Under the pieces are notes generated by a model, which had not been told where the DNA came from, did no database searches, and saw nothing but the letters and a program-made list of their open reading frames with translations. This document shows positions 18,004-25,892 of a DNA stretch of 64,000 nt, piece by piece. Origin of the DNA: Burkholderia sp. Bp8963. Its GTDB lineage: Bacteria > Pseudomonadota > Gammaproteobacteria > Burkholderiales > Burkholderiaceae. Made by a program: the position numbers and the translations under genes. Location: positions 1-64,000 of the forward strand of contig NZ_QTQP01000025.1 of NCBI RefSeq assembly GCF_003854275.1, given 5' to 3'. The stretch's first letter is position 1. Each line of letters begins with the position of its first letter.

Positions 18004-18711
18004 TCAGGACGGCTCGCCCGACGATTCGACGTCGATCCCGAGTTCGGTCGCCATCCGCTGAACGAGCGCGCTGAGGCGGGTGACTTCGTCCGCGAGGCGC
18101 TTCTGTTCGGCCTTCAGCGCCTCGAATTCCGACGGCGGCACGGAATCCGCGCCGCCCGCGTCCGGCCCCGCGATGTCGCTTGCACTCACTTCGCCGCACA
18201 TCAGATGCATCCAGCGGTTCTCGCGCGCGCCGGGCGCACGCGTGAGCCGGACGACGAGCGGCGGCTGGCGCGTCGCCAGCTCGTCCAGGAACGCCTCGAC
18301 CGACGAGATATCGGCGAAGCCGTGCAGGCGCGCGGTGTTCAGGCGCAGCTCGGCGGCCGTTTGCGGGCCGCGCAGCAACAGGATCGTCAGCAGCGCGATC
18401 GCCTGGCTCGGGATGCCGAGGACGCGGTTCACGTTGTGCTCGAAGCGCGGCACGCGGCTGCTGCTGCCTTCCATCACGAGGCTCAGGTGCTTCAGCGCGT
18501 CGATCGCAGTCGTCACCTCGGCCTCGGTGACGTTCATCACCGGCAAGCGCGCGGTTTTCTGGTTGCAGCCAGCGGTCAGCGCATTGAGCGACAGCGGGTA
18601 CGTGTCGGGCACAGTGTGCTGTTTCTCGACCAGCACACCGAGGATGCGCGCCTCGAGCGGCGTCAGTTCACGGAGTGGGCGTGGCGTAGGAGTATCCGGC
18701 GTGGTGTTCAT
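18004..18711 (-). CDS. yceH: YceH family (DUF480) protein
   Basis: A 235-residue protein built of two winged-helix repeats. The opening LTPLEARILGVLVEKQHTVP, followed by YPLSLNALTAGCNQKTARLP, is diagnostic of the UPF0502/YceH family. The C-terminal tail (EFEALKAEQKRLADEVTRLS) is a short coiled coil. The biochemical role is unknown; some homologues affect virulence-related traits. It may share a transcript with aroG, which starts 108 bp downstream of its stop. Confidence 0.9.
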   Translation of the reverse strand: MNTTPDTPTPRPLRELTPLEARILGVLVEKQHTVPDTYPLSLNALTAGCNQKTARLPVMNVTEAEVTTAIDALKHLSLVMEGSSSRVPRFEHNVNRVLGIPSQAIALLTILLLRGPQTAAELRLNTARLHGFADISSVEAFLDELATRQPPLVVRLTRAPGARENRWMHLMCGEVSASDIAGPDAGGADSVPPSEFEALKAEQKRLADEVTRLSALVQRMATELGIDVESSGEPS

Positions 18712-19087
18712 GAGTCGGGTGGCGTCGCGGCAAGCTGCGGGTGAAGGGGATGCGGATCGCGGCCCGCCGGCTGCGCCGAGCGGGTCGAGCCATATGATAG
18801 CCGGTGCGGCGGCAGTGGAGATTGGACACGTCGACGCACGGCGTCGGCATCGGCGCCAGCACCAGCGTTTGCGCGACGCGAACGCCGGCGCTACGATACC
18901 GCTTCATTCGCATGTTTGCGGTGCGTTGCAGCAAGCATTTCCAGCAAGCCGGCTGCCACGATCGGTCCTCCGTCACGTCGCCCGCACTGCCCGACGAACA
19001 CGGACGGCCGACGCTTGCCAGGATCGCCCGCATGCCGCGCCTCAAGCACGCACACCGCCGTCCACTCCCGTCCGCTTTTCCGCCGCC
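18712..19087. other. Intergenic region yceH/SDR, no gene seen
   Basis: 376 bp between divergent genes. Reading frames here have arginine-rich, non-conserved content and no ribosome-binding sites. It should hold the two divergent promoters; no clear operator stands out. Confidence 0.4.
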
Positions 19088-19855
19088 ATGGTCAACACGC
19101 CCACACTTTCCCCGAACGTCCGCGCGATCGTCACCGGTCACACGCGCGGCCTCGGCGCCGCGCTCGCCGCGCTATTGCTGCAGCGGGGCATCGCCGTACT
19201 CGGCCTGTCGCGCAGCCGTCATCCGTCGCTCGGCACACAGGCCGGCGATCGCTTCGCCGAAGTCGAACTCGACCTGTCGGACCCGGCGCGCGTCGAAGCG
19301 TGGCTGGCCGGCGATGCGCTGCGCCGCTTCGTCGACGGCGCATCGACCGTGCTGCTCTTCAACAACGCCGGCACCGTCGAGCCGATCGGTCCGCTCGACG
19401 CGCAGGACCCGGCGGCGATCGCGCGCGCAGTCAGCCTGAACGTAGCGACGCCGCTGATGCTGTCGGCCGCGCTCGCGAAGGCCGCGGCCGATACCGCCGA
19501 GCGCCGCGTCCTGCACGTATCGAGCGGCGCGGCGCGCAATGCGTACGCGGGCTGGAGCATCTACTGCGCGACCAAGGCTGCGCTCGACCATCACGCGCGC
19601 GCGGTCGCGCTGGACGCGACACGCGGACTGCGGATCTGCAGCGTCGCGCCGGGTGTCGTGGATACGGGCATGCAGGCGACGATCCGCTCGACCAGCACCG
19701 ACAATTTCCCGCTGCGCGACAAGTTCGACCAGTTGAAGGCGAGCGGCGCGCTCGCGACGCCGGACGCCGCCGCGCGACAGCTGATCGACTACGCGCTCTC
19801 CGACGCGTTCGGGGCGGTGCCGACCGCGGATGTGCGCGAATTGCCGGCAGGTTGA
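19088..19855 (+). CDS. Short-chain dehydrogenase/reductase
   Basis: A 255-residue classical-type SDR. The cofactor motif TGHTRGLGAALA is near residues 16-27 (TGxxxGxG), followed by NNAG near residue 95, the catalytic Ser region LHVSSGAAR and YCATKAALDHHARAVALD (Tyr-x3-Lys). Substrate is unknown; the fold resembles bacterial sepiapterin-reductase-like SDRs. It stands alone, with a 9-bp tandem repeat and then a GntR gene downstream. Confidence 0.85.
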   Translation: MVNTPTLSPNVRAIVTGHTRGLGAALAALLLQRGIAVLGLSRSRHPSLGTQAGDRFAEVELDLSDPARVEAWLAGDALRRFVDGASTVLLFNNAGTVEPIGPLDAQDPAAIARAVSLNVATPLMLSAALAKAAADTAERRVLHVSSGAARNAYAGWSIYCATKAALDHHARAVALDATRGLRICSVAPGVVDTGMQATIRSTSTDNFPLRDKFDQLKASGALATPDAAARQLIDYALSDAFGAVPTADVRELPAG

Positions 19856-19880
19856 TCCGGATGCGCGGCATACGCCCTCC

Positions 19881-19916
19881 TTCAGGGCTTTCAGGGGCTT
19901 CAGGACATTCAGGCGG
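19881..19916. repeat. 9-bp tandem repeat, four copies of TTCAGGNNN
   Basis: TTCAGG starts at 19881, 19890, 19899 and 19908, an exact 9-bp period with variable last three bases. It lies just after the SDR gene and 60-90 bp before the start of the UTRA regulator, so it might influence that gene's promoter or leader. Confidence 0.75.
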
Positions 19917-19973
19917 GCGAGGATGCCAACCGATATAGAATCCCCCGATCACGTTCCCCCGAAGGATTCCCCG

Positions 19974-20711
19974 ATGGTCAAGAAGACCACCGCGCCGTTC
20001 CAGCAGATCAAGACGCGCGTTCGCGAGAAGATCGAATCCGGCGACTGGCATCCGGGGGACCGCATTCCGTCCGAGCTCGATCTCGCCGCGCAGTTCGGCG
20101 TCGCGCGCATGACGGTAAATCGCGCGCTGCGCGAACTGACCGAGGAAGGCGCACTGAAGCGCATCGCGGGCGTCGGCACGTTCGTCGCCGAGCACAAGCC
20201 GCAATCGAACCTGCTGATGATTGCGCACATTCGCGACGAGATTCGCGCGCGCGGCCACGAATACCGTTGCCGCGTGCTCAGCAAGTCGCGCGAGCCCGCG
20301 TCGTTCGACGTCGCGGCCGCGTTCGGCCTGCCGGTCAACACGCCGGTGTTTCACGTCGTCTGCGTGCATGAGGAGAACGGCCGGCCGATCCAGCTCGAGG
20401 ATCGCTACGTGAATCCCGCCGCCGCGCCCGGCTTCATCGACCAGGACTTCCAGACCGAGCCGCCGTCCGAGTACCTGTACAACAATGTGTCGCACTACGA
20501 ACTGGAGATCGAGCACGTGGTCGATGCGTCGCTGCCGTCGGGCGAGCAGGCGCAGCTGCTCGACATGCGCGCCGGCGAACCGTGCCTGACGCTCACGCGC
20601 CGCACCTGGACCAACGGCCTGCCCGTCACGTTCGTGCACTTCCTGCATCCGGGCAACCGCTACCGGCTCGGTTCGCGCTTCAAGCCAGGCGCGGGGCGCC
20701 GGCAGGCGTAA
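19974..20711 (+). CDS. GntR/HutC-type regulator with UTRA domain
   Basis: A 245-residue repressor-type protein. Residues about 10-75 form the GntR winged helix (PGDRIPSELDLAAQFGVARM and NRALRELTEEGALKRIAGVG), and residues about 95-235 the UTRA ligand-binding domain. It is close in layout to HutC, the histidine-utilisation repressor, but no hut gene is nearby, so another small ligand is likely. AAGGA lies 8 nt before the ATG at 19974, preferred over an upstream ATG at 19923 that lacks spacing. It converges on the dioxygenase gene. Confidence 0.85.
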   Translation: MVKKTTAPFQQIKTRVREKIESGDWHPGDRIPSELDLAAQFGVARMTVNRALRELTEEGALKRIAGVGTFVAEHKPQSNLLMIAHIRDEIRARGHEYRCRVLSKSREPASFDVAAAFGLPVNTPVFHVVCVHEENGRPIQLEDRYVNPAAAPGFIDQDFQTEPPSEYLYNNVSHYELEIEHVVDASLPSGEQAQLLDMRAGEPCLTLTRRTWTNGLPVTFVHFLHPGNRYRLGSRFKPGAGRRQA

Positions 20712-20739
20712 CGCGCACGGTGCATTCAGCGCGGTGCGT

Positions 20740-21591
20740 TCAGAGTGCAGCCACCTGCCCCGCGCCCTTCGACCACACGACCGGGAACAACGGATGCGCG
20801 AGCGGCCCGCCGTCCGGCAGCTCGTCGGCGAGGCCGGGGAAATCCGGCGACGTCTTCCAGCGCCGCGGCGCGTGGCGAACATCGTCGCCGACGAAGCGGA
20901 TCGAAAACGCGCGCCGGCGGTGCTGCGTGCCGCCCGACGCATGCAGTGTCAGCATCCGGAAGCACACCATGTCGCCCGGCTCGAGCGCCCAGTGCCGGAT
21001 CGGAAACGCGGCACGATCCCCTTCGATATCCGGAAGATCGGCGAGGCTGCCTTCCGGAAACCACTTCGCTTCCTTGTCCATGAACGTGCGCGGCATCAGC
21101 CACGGGCCGCGGTGCGACCCGGCGACGAATTCCAGCGTCGATTCGAGCGGCACCGGATCAACCGGAATCCACATGCTGACGTTGTCGTCGCCTTCGATGT
21201 TGTAGTAAGGCTGATCCTGGTGCCACGGCGTGCGTTGCCGCGTGCCGGGCTCCTTGACGAGCAGGTGGTCGTGATGGAGCCGCACCGCGTCGCCCCCCAT
21301 CAGCGCCGCCGCGACGGACGGCGCGGGCGACCGGACGATGAAATCACGATACGCTTCGTTGTGCTGCCAGTTGCAGAAATCCTCGAAGAACCAGCCCGGA
21401 TCGTCGGGCCGGCTCGCGACCTTCGAACGCGCGCTCGGCTGCGCGAGGTTCGTATCGATGCCGGCCTTCAGCGTCGCGATCTCGTCCGGCGAGAAAATGC
21501 CCTTGATGCATACCGCGCCTTCCGCGCGAAACGCGTCGATCAGCTCGGGCGTGACGGCCTTCGCGACGCGGTCTCGGATACTCATGGTCAT
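20740..21591 (-). CDS. Phytanoyl-CoA dioxygenase family Fe(II)/2-oxoglutarate oxygenase
   Basis: A 283-residue oxygenase of the PhyH family. The iron triad is visible as H124-x-D126 (TPWHQDQPYY) and H217 (LTLHASGG), and the 2-oxoglutarate-binding Arg lies about ten residues later (RRRAFSIRF). The family hydroxylates small acids, amino acids or osmolytes, and the substrate is not given by the motifs. It starts 56 bp after the stop of a basic-amino-acid-type binding protein on the same strand, so an amino-acid-like substrate is a reasonable guess. Confidence 0.85.
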   Translation of the reverse strand: MTMSIRDRVAKAVTPELIDAFRAEGAVCIKGIFSPDEIATLKAGIDTNLAQPSARSKVASRPDDPGWFFEDFCNWQHNEAYRDFIVRSPAPSVAAALMGGDAVRLHHDHLLVKEPGTRQRTPWHQDQPYYNIEGDDNVSMWIPVDPVPLESTLEFVAGSHRGPWLMPRTFMDKEAKWFPEGSLADLPDIEGDRAAFPIRHWALEPGDMVCFRMLTLHASGGTQHRRRAFSIRFVGDDVRHAPRRWKTSPDFPGLADELPDGGPLAHPLFPVVWSKGAGQVAAL

Positions 21592-21647
21592 GGCTTGCCT
21601 GTCGGTGGGGGGTTAAATCACGGGATACGGGATACGGGTTCGCGACA

Positions 21648-22433
21648 TCACGGCTTCACGCCGTAGATGTCGAAATCGAAGTACCTGGCTGCGATCTTCT
21701 GATACGTGCCGTTCGCGCGGATCGCGGCGATCGCGGCGTTCAGGCGGTTCTTCAGGTCGGCGTCGCCCTTGCGCAGCCCCATCGCGACACCGTAGCCCGT
21801 GATGCGCACGTCCGTCACGTCGGGGCCGGCGAACGCGAAGCCCTTGCCGCGCGGCGTCTTGAGGAACGAATAGCCGGCCTGCGTCTTGTCCTGGAACGTC
21901 GCGTCGAGGCGGCCGTTGACGAGATCCTGGTACACCTGATCCTGGTTCTGGTACGACACGATCGTCACGCCCTTCGGCGCCCATTCGGCCTTCGCATACG
22001 CCTCCTGCGTCGTGCCCTGGTCGATGCCGATGCGCTTGCCCGCGAGCGACGCCACGGTCGGCAGCAGCTTCGAGCCGGCCGGCGCGACGAGCGCGCCCGG
22101 CGACGCGTACAGCTTGTTCGAGAAGTCGATCTGCTTGAGCCGCTCGTCGGTGGCCGTCATCGCCGACATGATCACGTCGAACTTGCGCGCGCGCAGCGCC
22201 GGAATCATCCCGTCGAAACCCTGCTCGACCCACACGCATTTCGCATGCAGCTGCTCGCAGATCGCATTGCGCAGGTCGATGTCGAAGCCGGCGAGCGCGC
22301 CGTCCGGCTGCTTCGCCTCGAACGGCGGATACGTGGGATCGATACCCCAGCGGATCGTCGTCGTGTCCTGGGCGAACGAGACGAGCGGCGCGAACGCCAG
22401 CGCGGTAACGAGAAGCTTTGCAGTCCGGTTCAT
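21648..22433 (-). CDS. Amino-acid ABC transporter periplasmic binding protein (orphan)
   Basis: A 261-residue type II solute-binding protein with a cleavable signal (residues 1-21). It carries the family's WGIDPTYPPFEAK and ALAGFDIDLRNAICEQL near the N-terminus and RIGIDQGTTQEAY before the second lobe, and resembles lysine/arginine/ornithine and opine binders. No permease or ATPase gene is adjacent, so it must borrow a transporter elsewhere or act as a scavenger or sensor. AAGGA precedes the ATG. A palindrome-bearing promoter lies about 120 bp upstream. Confidence 0.88.
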   Translation of the reverse strand: MNRTAKLLVTALAFAPLVSFAQDTTTIRWGIDPTYPPFEAKQPDGALAGFDIDLRNAICEQLHAKCVWVEQGFDGMIPALRARKFDVIMSAMTATDERLKQIDFSNKLYASPGALVAPAGSKLLPTVASLAGKRIGIDQGTTQEAYAKAEWAPKGVTIVSYQNQDQVYQDLVNGRLDATFQDKTQAGYSFLKTPRGKGFAFAGPDVTDVRITGYGVAMGLRKGDADLKNRLNAAIAAIRANGTYQKIAARYFDFDIYGVKP

Positions 22434-22550
22434 CGCATTTCCTTCGAAGTCTCGACGCGGCGGGCGGCCGCCCTGGCGTCCGGTGGGGAATGCCGCACCG
22501 ATTGGCCGGCGCGGCATGCGAGCATGCTTGTTTTCCGATGAAGCTGGAAT

Positions 22551-22588
22551 GCAGTCTAGACTGCTATATTTTTGAGCGCAAGCGGTGG
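22551..22588 (-). promoter_or_regulatory. Promoter with overlapping palindrome for the binding-protein operon
   Basis: On the minus strand TTGCGC, 17 nt, then TAGACT gives a sigma70-like -35/-10 pair. The perfect 14-bp palindrome GCAGTCTAGACTGC (22551-22564) covers the -10, a good place for a repressor. The operon starts 118 bp downstream. The rest of the 22434-22929 gap has no gene, but GTCTATACCG occurs twice 60 bp apart (22765 and 22825). Confidence 0.55.
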
Positions 22589-22872
22589 AGAGTCGGGGTG
22601 GACCGGGTACTGGCTCGGATGGACGCGCACCACGCGAAGGCGGCGGAAGGCAGGCCTATGTATGCGATATTTCCCGGTAATTGCAGGGAATTGTTGGCGT
22701 TTACCCCGCGCGACGCATGCACGCCACAGAGTCTCGTTTCCACCGATTTGCCGCGGACGAGGATGTCTATACCGGTCGAATTGGCGAGGTCAACGTCGCG
22801 TCCCGAGCGCGGTCCTGACCGGCAGTCTATACCGCGCGCGCGATCGGGCGGCGCAGCGCCTTGCCCTCGTTG

Positions 22873-22892
22873 ATGTAGGATATACTTTACAT
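22873..22892 (+). promoter_or_regulatory. Imperfect palindrome over the -10 of the XRE gene
   Basis: ATGTAGGATATACTTTACAT pairs 7 of 10 positions in its two halves and contains TATACT, a good -10. It lies about 40 bp before the XRE gene, matching autoregulation by antitoxin-like repressors. Confidence 0.5.
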
Positions 22893-22929
22893 TCGTGCGC
22901 CACCGAGCGTCGGCGGCCGGGAGGTCAAC

Positions 22930-23409
22930 ATGCAACTCTACGAGATTGGTCAGGCTGTCGCGAAACGGCGGACGGAGCTCGACCTCACGCAAGCCCAGCT
23001 GGCGAAGCTCGCCGGCCTGTCGCGCTTCACCGTCAACCAGCTCGAGACCGGCAAGGTCAAGGATCTCGGCATCAACAAGCTGATTCCGCTGCTGAGCGTG
23101 CTCGGCATCGAACTGACTGCCCAGCCGCGGCCGGAACAGAAAGGCCTCTACAAGGCCGCCGTGAGCGCGAATGTGAGCTACAAAGGGGATCTGACCGAGT
23201 TCATGCTGGCGGACGCAATGGCGACGGGGCGGATTCCGGAAGGCTATGAATCGCAGCTTTCGGTCGTGCTCGACGAGGTGCCGGTTCCCGTCGTGGTCAA
23301 GGCGGCCGAGGAAGCGGCCACACGCTCGGGCACGCCGCTGCGGCAAATCTGGAAGCACCTCGCAGTCTGGTCGAAGGATCTTCACCTTTATCGCGGAGTC
23401 TGGGGTTGA
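22930..23409 (+). CDS. XRE-family HTH protein, antitoxin-like
   Basis: A 159-residue protein. Residues about 8-62 are an XRE helix-turn-helix (RTELDLTQAQLAKLAGLSRF, NQLETGK), as in HipB/HigA-type antitoxins. The C-terminal 90 residues (ADAMATGRIPEGYESQLSVV and WKHLAVWSKDLHLYRGVWG) form a helical domain I do not recognise. A TTG codon overlaps its TGA in a TTGA arrangement and opens a 13-codon frame that stops at 23447. That overlap is typical of coupled antitoxin-toxin pairs, but no full toxin follows. The gene may be an orphan antitoxin. Confidence 0.8.
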   Translation: MQLYEIGQAVAKRRTELDLTQAQLAKLAGLSRFTVNQLETGKVKDLGINKLIPLLSVLGIELTAQPRPEQKGLYKAAVSANVSYKGDLTEFMLADAMATGRIPEGYESQLSVVLDEVPVPVVVKAAEEAATRSGTPLRQIWKHLAVWSKDLHLYRGVWG

Positions 23410-23443
23410 ACGCGCCTTCGCTGTTCTCGCGCCTCCGATCCCG

Positions 23444-23524
23444 CTAACGCGCGCCGGCCGCCGCCGCGATCAACGTGAGCGTCATCGCAAGCGACCAGAC
23501 AATTGCGCCCCGCCTAAGCAACAT
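23444..23524 (-). CDS. Possible 26-residue hydrophobic small protein
   Basis: A very short frame encoding a positively charged start (MLLRRGA) and then one hydrophobic helix (VWSLAMTLTLIAAAAG) ending in Ala-Arg. A well-formed GAGGA ribosome-binding site sits about 7 nt before the ATG. It has the look of a small membrane peptide or a lone signal-like sequence. It lies in the 310-bp gap between the XRE and LysR genes. Conservation has not been tested and it could be fortuitous. Confidence 0.35.
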   Translation of the reverse strand: MLLRRGAIVWSLAMTLTLIAAAAGAR

Positions 23525-23719
23525 GCGTCTTCCTCAATCAGTGCCGATGCCGCGTCACGCGGCCAAAAACGCGTGACGCGCGCACCCTTCCACTCCGGAC
23601 ACGCATCGCATCCGCTTCATTCGCCCCGGCGAAACAGCAATTGCCCGTCACGTCCACGCATGTTAAAAATCGTCGCGCGCAGTGAAAAATGAAATGCCCG
23701 GATCCACAAAAGTGCAGAA

Positions 23720-24583
23720 ATGAATAGACCCCTGTTCGACCTCGACCTGCTGCGGGCGCTCGTGATGGTCGCCGATTGCGGCAGTTTCACGACGGCGTCC
23801 GCGCGGCTGCATTCGACGCAATCGACGGTCAGCCAGAAGGTGCGGCGGCTGGAGGAGATGGCGGGCCACCGGCTGCTCGATCGCGGCACGCGCGACGTGC
23901 GGCCGACCGACGCGGGCGTGACGATGCTCAGCTATGCGCGGCGGATGCTCGCGCTCAACGACGAGATGTTCGAGGCGCTGTCGGGCGCGACCGTCGCGGT
24001 GACGATCCGGCTCGGCGTGCCCGACGATTTCGCGGCGGGCCGCACCACGCACGCACTCGCGGCATTCAAGCGCGAGCATCCGCAGGTCAAGCTCGAAGTG
24101 ACATGCGGACTGAGCCGCGACATCAGCGCCGCATACGACCGCGGCGATCTCGATCTCGTGCTGATCAAGCAGCGCCGCGACAGCCGCGAAGCGGTCGCAC
24201 GCTGGCCGGAGAAGCTGAAATGGATCGACAGCGCGAAGCATCCGTCGATCGATCTCGATCCGGTGCCGATCGTCACGTTTCCGCCGCGCGGGCTGTATCG
24301 CGACGACATGATCAAGGCGATCGAGGAGCGCGGCCGACGCTGGCGGATCAGCTTCACGACGTCGAGCCTGAGCGGGATCCAGGCGGCCGTCGCCGACGGG
24401 CTCGGCATCAGCGTGCTGCCCGCGCGCGTCGTCACGGCCGAGCACGTCGTGCTGACCGCGAAGCAGGGATTCGCGCCGATCGAGAACATGGACATCGCGA
24501 TCCTGCACCGGCCGACCGCCGATCCGATGGTCATCGCGCTGACGAAGGCGCTCGCCGCGATGCTGGAGCGCGAGCGGCGGTAA
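23720..24583 (+). CDS. LysR-family transcriptional regulator
   Basis: A 287-residue LysR protein with an N-terminal winged helix (DLDLLRALVMVADCGSFTTA, then STVSQKVRRLE) and a co-inducer domain starting near residue 92. The DNA-binding region differs slightly from the classical FVAVAEEGSF form (MVADCGSF). It converges on the two CodA-like amidohydrolases, so it may or may not control them. The effector is unknown. Confidence 0.88.
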   Translation: MNRPLFDLDLLRALVMVADCGSFTTASARLHSTQSTVSQKVRRLEEMAGHRLLDRGTRDVRPTDAGVTMLSYARRMLALNDEMFEALSGATVAVTIRLGVPDDFAAGRTTHALAAFKREHPQVKLEVTCGLSRDISAAYDRGDLDLVLIKQRRDSREAVARWPEKLKWIDSAKHPSIDLDPVPIVTFPPRGLYRDDMIKAIEERGRRWRISFTTSSLSGIQAAVADGLGISVLPARVVTAEHVVLTAKQGFAPIENMDIAILHRPTADPMVIALTKALAAMLERERR

Positions 24584-24628
24584 GCCCGGGCGAGCGAGCC
24601 TGCGCGCGTCGACTCGGCCCGCCTGCGT

Positions 24629-25813
24629 TCAGACCAGCGCGCCTTCGCGCGCGACGATCGTCCCCGCCGACACCACGAGCTTGCGCACCGGCCGCGCGAC
24701 GACCGCCTCCGCGGGCGTCAGCGCGTCGACGAGCACGAGGTCCGCACGGCAGCCGGGCGTCAGCCCGTAATCCGCGAACCCGCAGCCGCGCGCCCCGGCA
24801 TGCGTCACGCAGTCGAGCGCGAGTTCGAGCGCGTCATCGCGGCGCAAGTCGTTGCGCATGCCGATCAGCATCGCGCGTTCGAGCATGTCGGGCGAACCGT
24901 ACGGCGTCCACGTATCGCGAATCCCGTCGTTGCCGCCGATGACGGTCACGCCTGCCGCGCGGCATGCCGCCAGCGACGGCACCGCGACCGACGCCGGCGC
25001 GGTCGTGACGAGTGCGACGCCGAGATCGGCCATCCGCGCGAGCAGCGCATCGCGCGCGCGCTCGCCGATCTCGCCGAGACAGAACCCGTGGCTGATCGTG
25101 ACTTTCCCCTGCATCCCGAGCGCGGCCGTGCGCTGCAGGATCAGGTCGAGCGAGAACGCGCCCATCGTCGACGGCTCGTGCAGGTGGAGGTCGAGCCCGC
25201 GTCCGAAACGGTCGGCAATCCCGAACAGCACGTCGACCGCCTCGGCCGGATCGCCTTCGATCGCGCACGGATCGAGCCCGCCGAGCAGGTCGGCGCCCGC
25301 GCGCAGCGCGTCGGCCAGCAATGCATCGGTGCCGGGCCGCTTGAGCACGCCCGACTGCGGAAACGCGACGATCTGGATTTCCATCTGCCCGCGCAGCGTG
25401 TCGCGCGTGGCGAGCACGCCGTGCAGATGGCGCAGCCCCGCGTCGGTGTCGATGTCGACGTGCGTGCGCAGCCGCGTCGTGCCGGCCGCGAGGAACGCGC
25501 GCGCAAGCGCGAGCGACTGCGCGCCGGCGTCATGGCCGCTCGTCGCGCGCCAGCGCCGCTCGTTCTCGATGCGGTCGACGAGGCGCGGGCCGACTTCGTT
25601 GCGATACCACGGCATCCCCCAGTGCGTCTTGTCGAGGTGCGTGTGGCCTTCGACGAGGCCCGGCAGCACGAGCGCGCCCGCGCCGTCCTCGACCGTGCAG
25701 CCGGCCGGCGCATCGAGCGACGGGCCGACTTGCGCGATGCGCTCGCCGTCGATCAGGATGTCGAGCGCGTCGCCGGCGCCCGTGCGGAGATTTCGAATCA
25801 GCAGGCTTGTCAT
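24629..25813 (-). CDS. CodA-like amidohydrolase (first of pair)
   Basis: A 394-residue metal-dependent amidohydrolase of the cytosine-deaminase type. The metal ligands are visible: H57-x-H59 in GHTHLDKT, a His in SHGFCLG, and Asp in GNDGIRDTW. The motif layout matches CodA, but the residues around the active site differ from E. coli CodA, so another N-heterocycle or cyclic imide may be the substrate. The paralogue at 25893-27092 is directly upstream on the same strand (79-bp gap), so the two are likely co-transcribed. Confidence 0.85.
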   Translation of the reverse strand: MTSLLIRNLRTGAGDALDILIDGERIAQVGPSLDAPAGCTVEDGAGALVLPGLVEGHTHLDKTHWGMPWYRNEVGPRLVDRIENERRWRATSGHDAGAQSLALARAFLAAGTTRLRTHVDIDTDAGLRHLHGVLATRDTLRGQMEIQIVAFPQSGVLKRPGTDALLADALRAGADLLGGLDPCAIEGDPAEAVDVLFGIADRFGRGLDLHLHEPSTMGAFSLDLILQRTAALGMQGKVTISHGFCLGEIGERARDALLARMADLGVALVTTAPASVAVPSLAACRAAGVTVIGGNDGIRDTWTPYGSPDMLERAMLIGMRNDLRRDDALELALDCVTHAGARGCGFADYGLTPGCRADLVLVDALTPAEAVVARPVRKLVVSAGTIVAREGALV

Positions 25814-25892
25814 GAGCGTGTCCCTTCGTCAGAACGATGCGGGCCGGTAACGGGTAACGGGTAACCGGCAAGCGGCGGCCAGCCTGGCCGCG

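Noticed and set aside
19974..20711. Calling the UTRA regulator HutC
   Set aside because: Layout is HutC-like, but no histidine-utilisation gene is adjacent, so the specific name is not supported.
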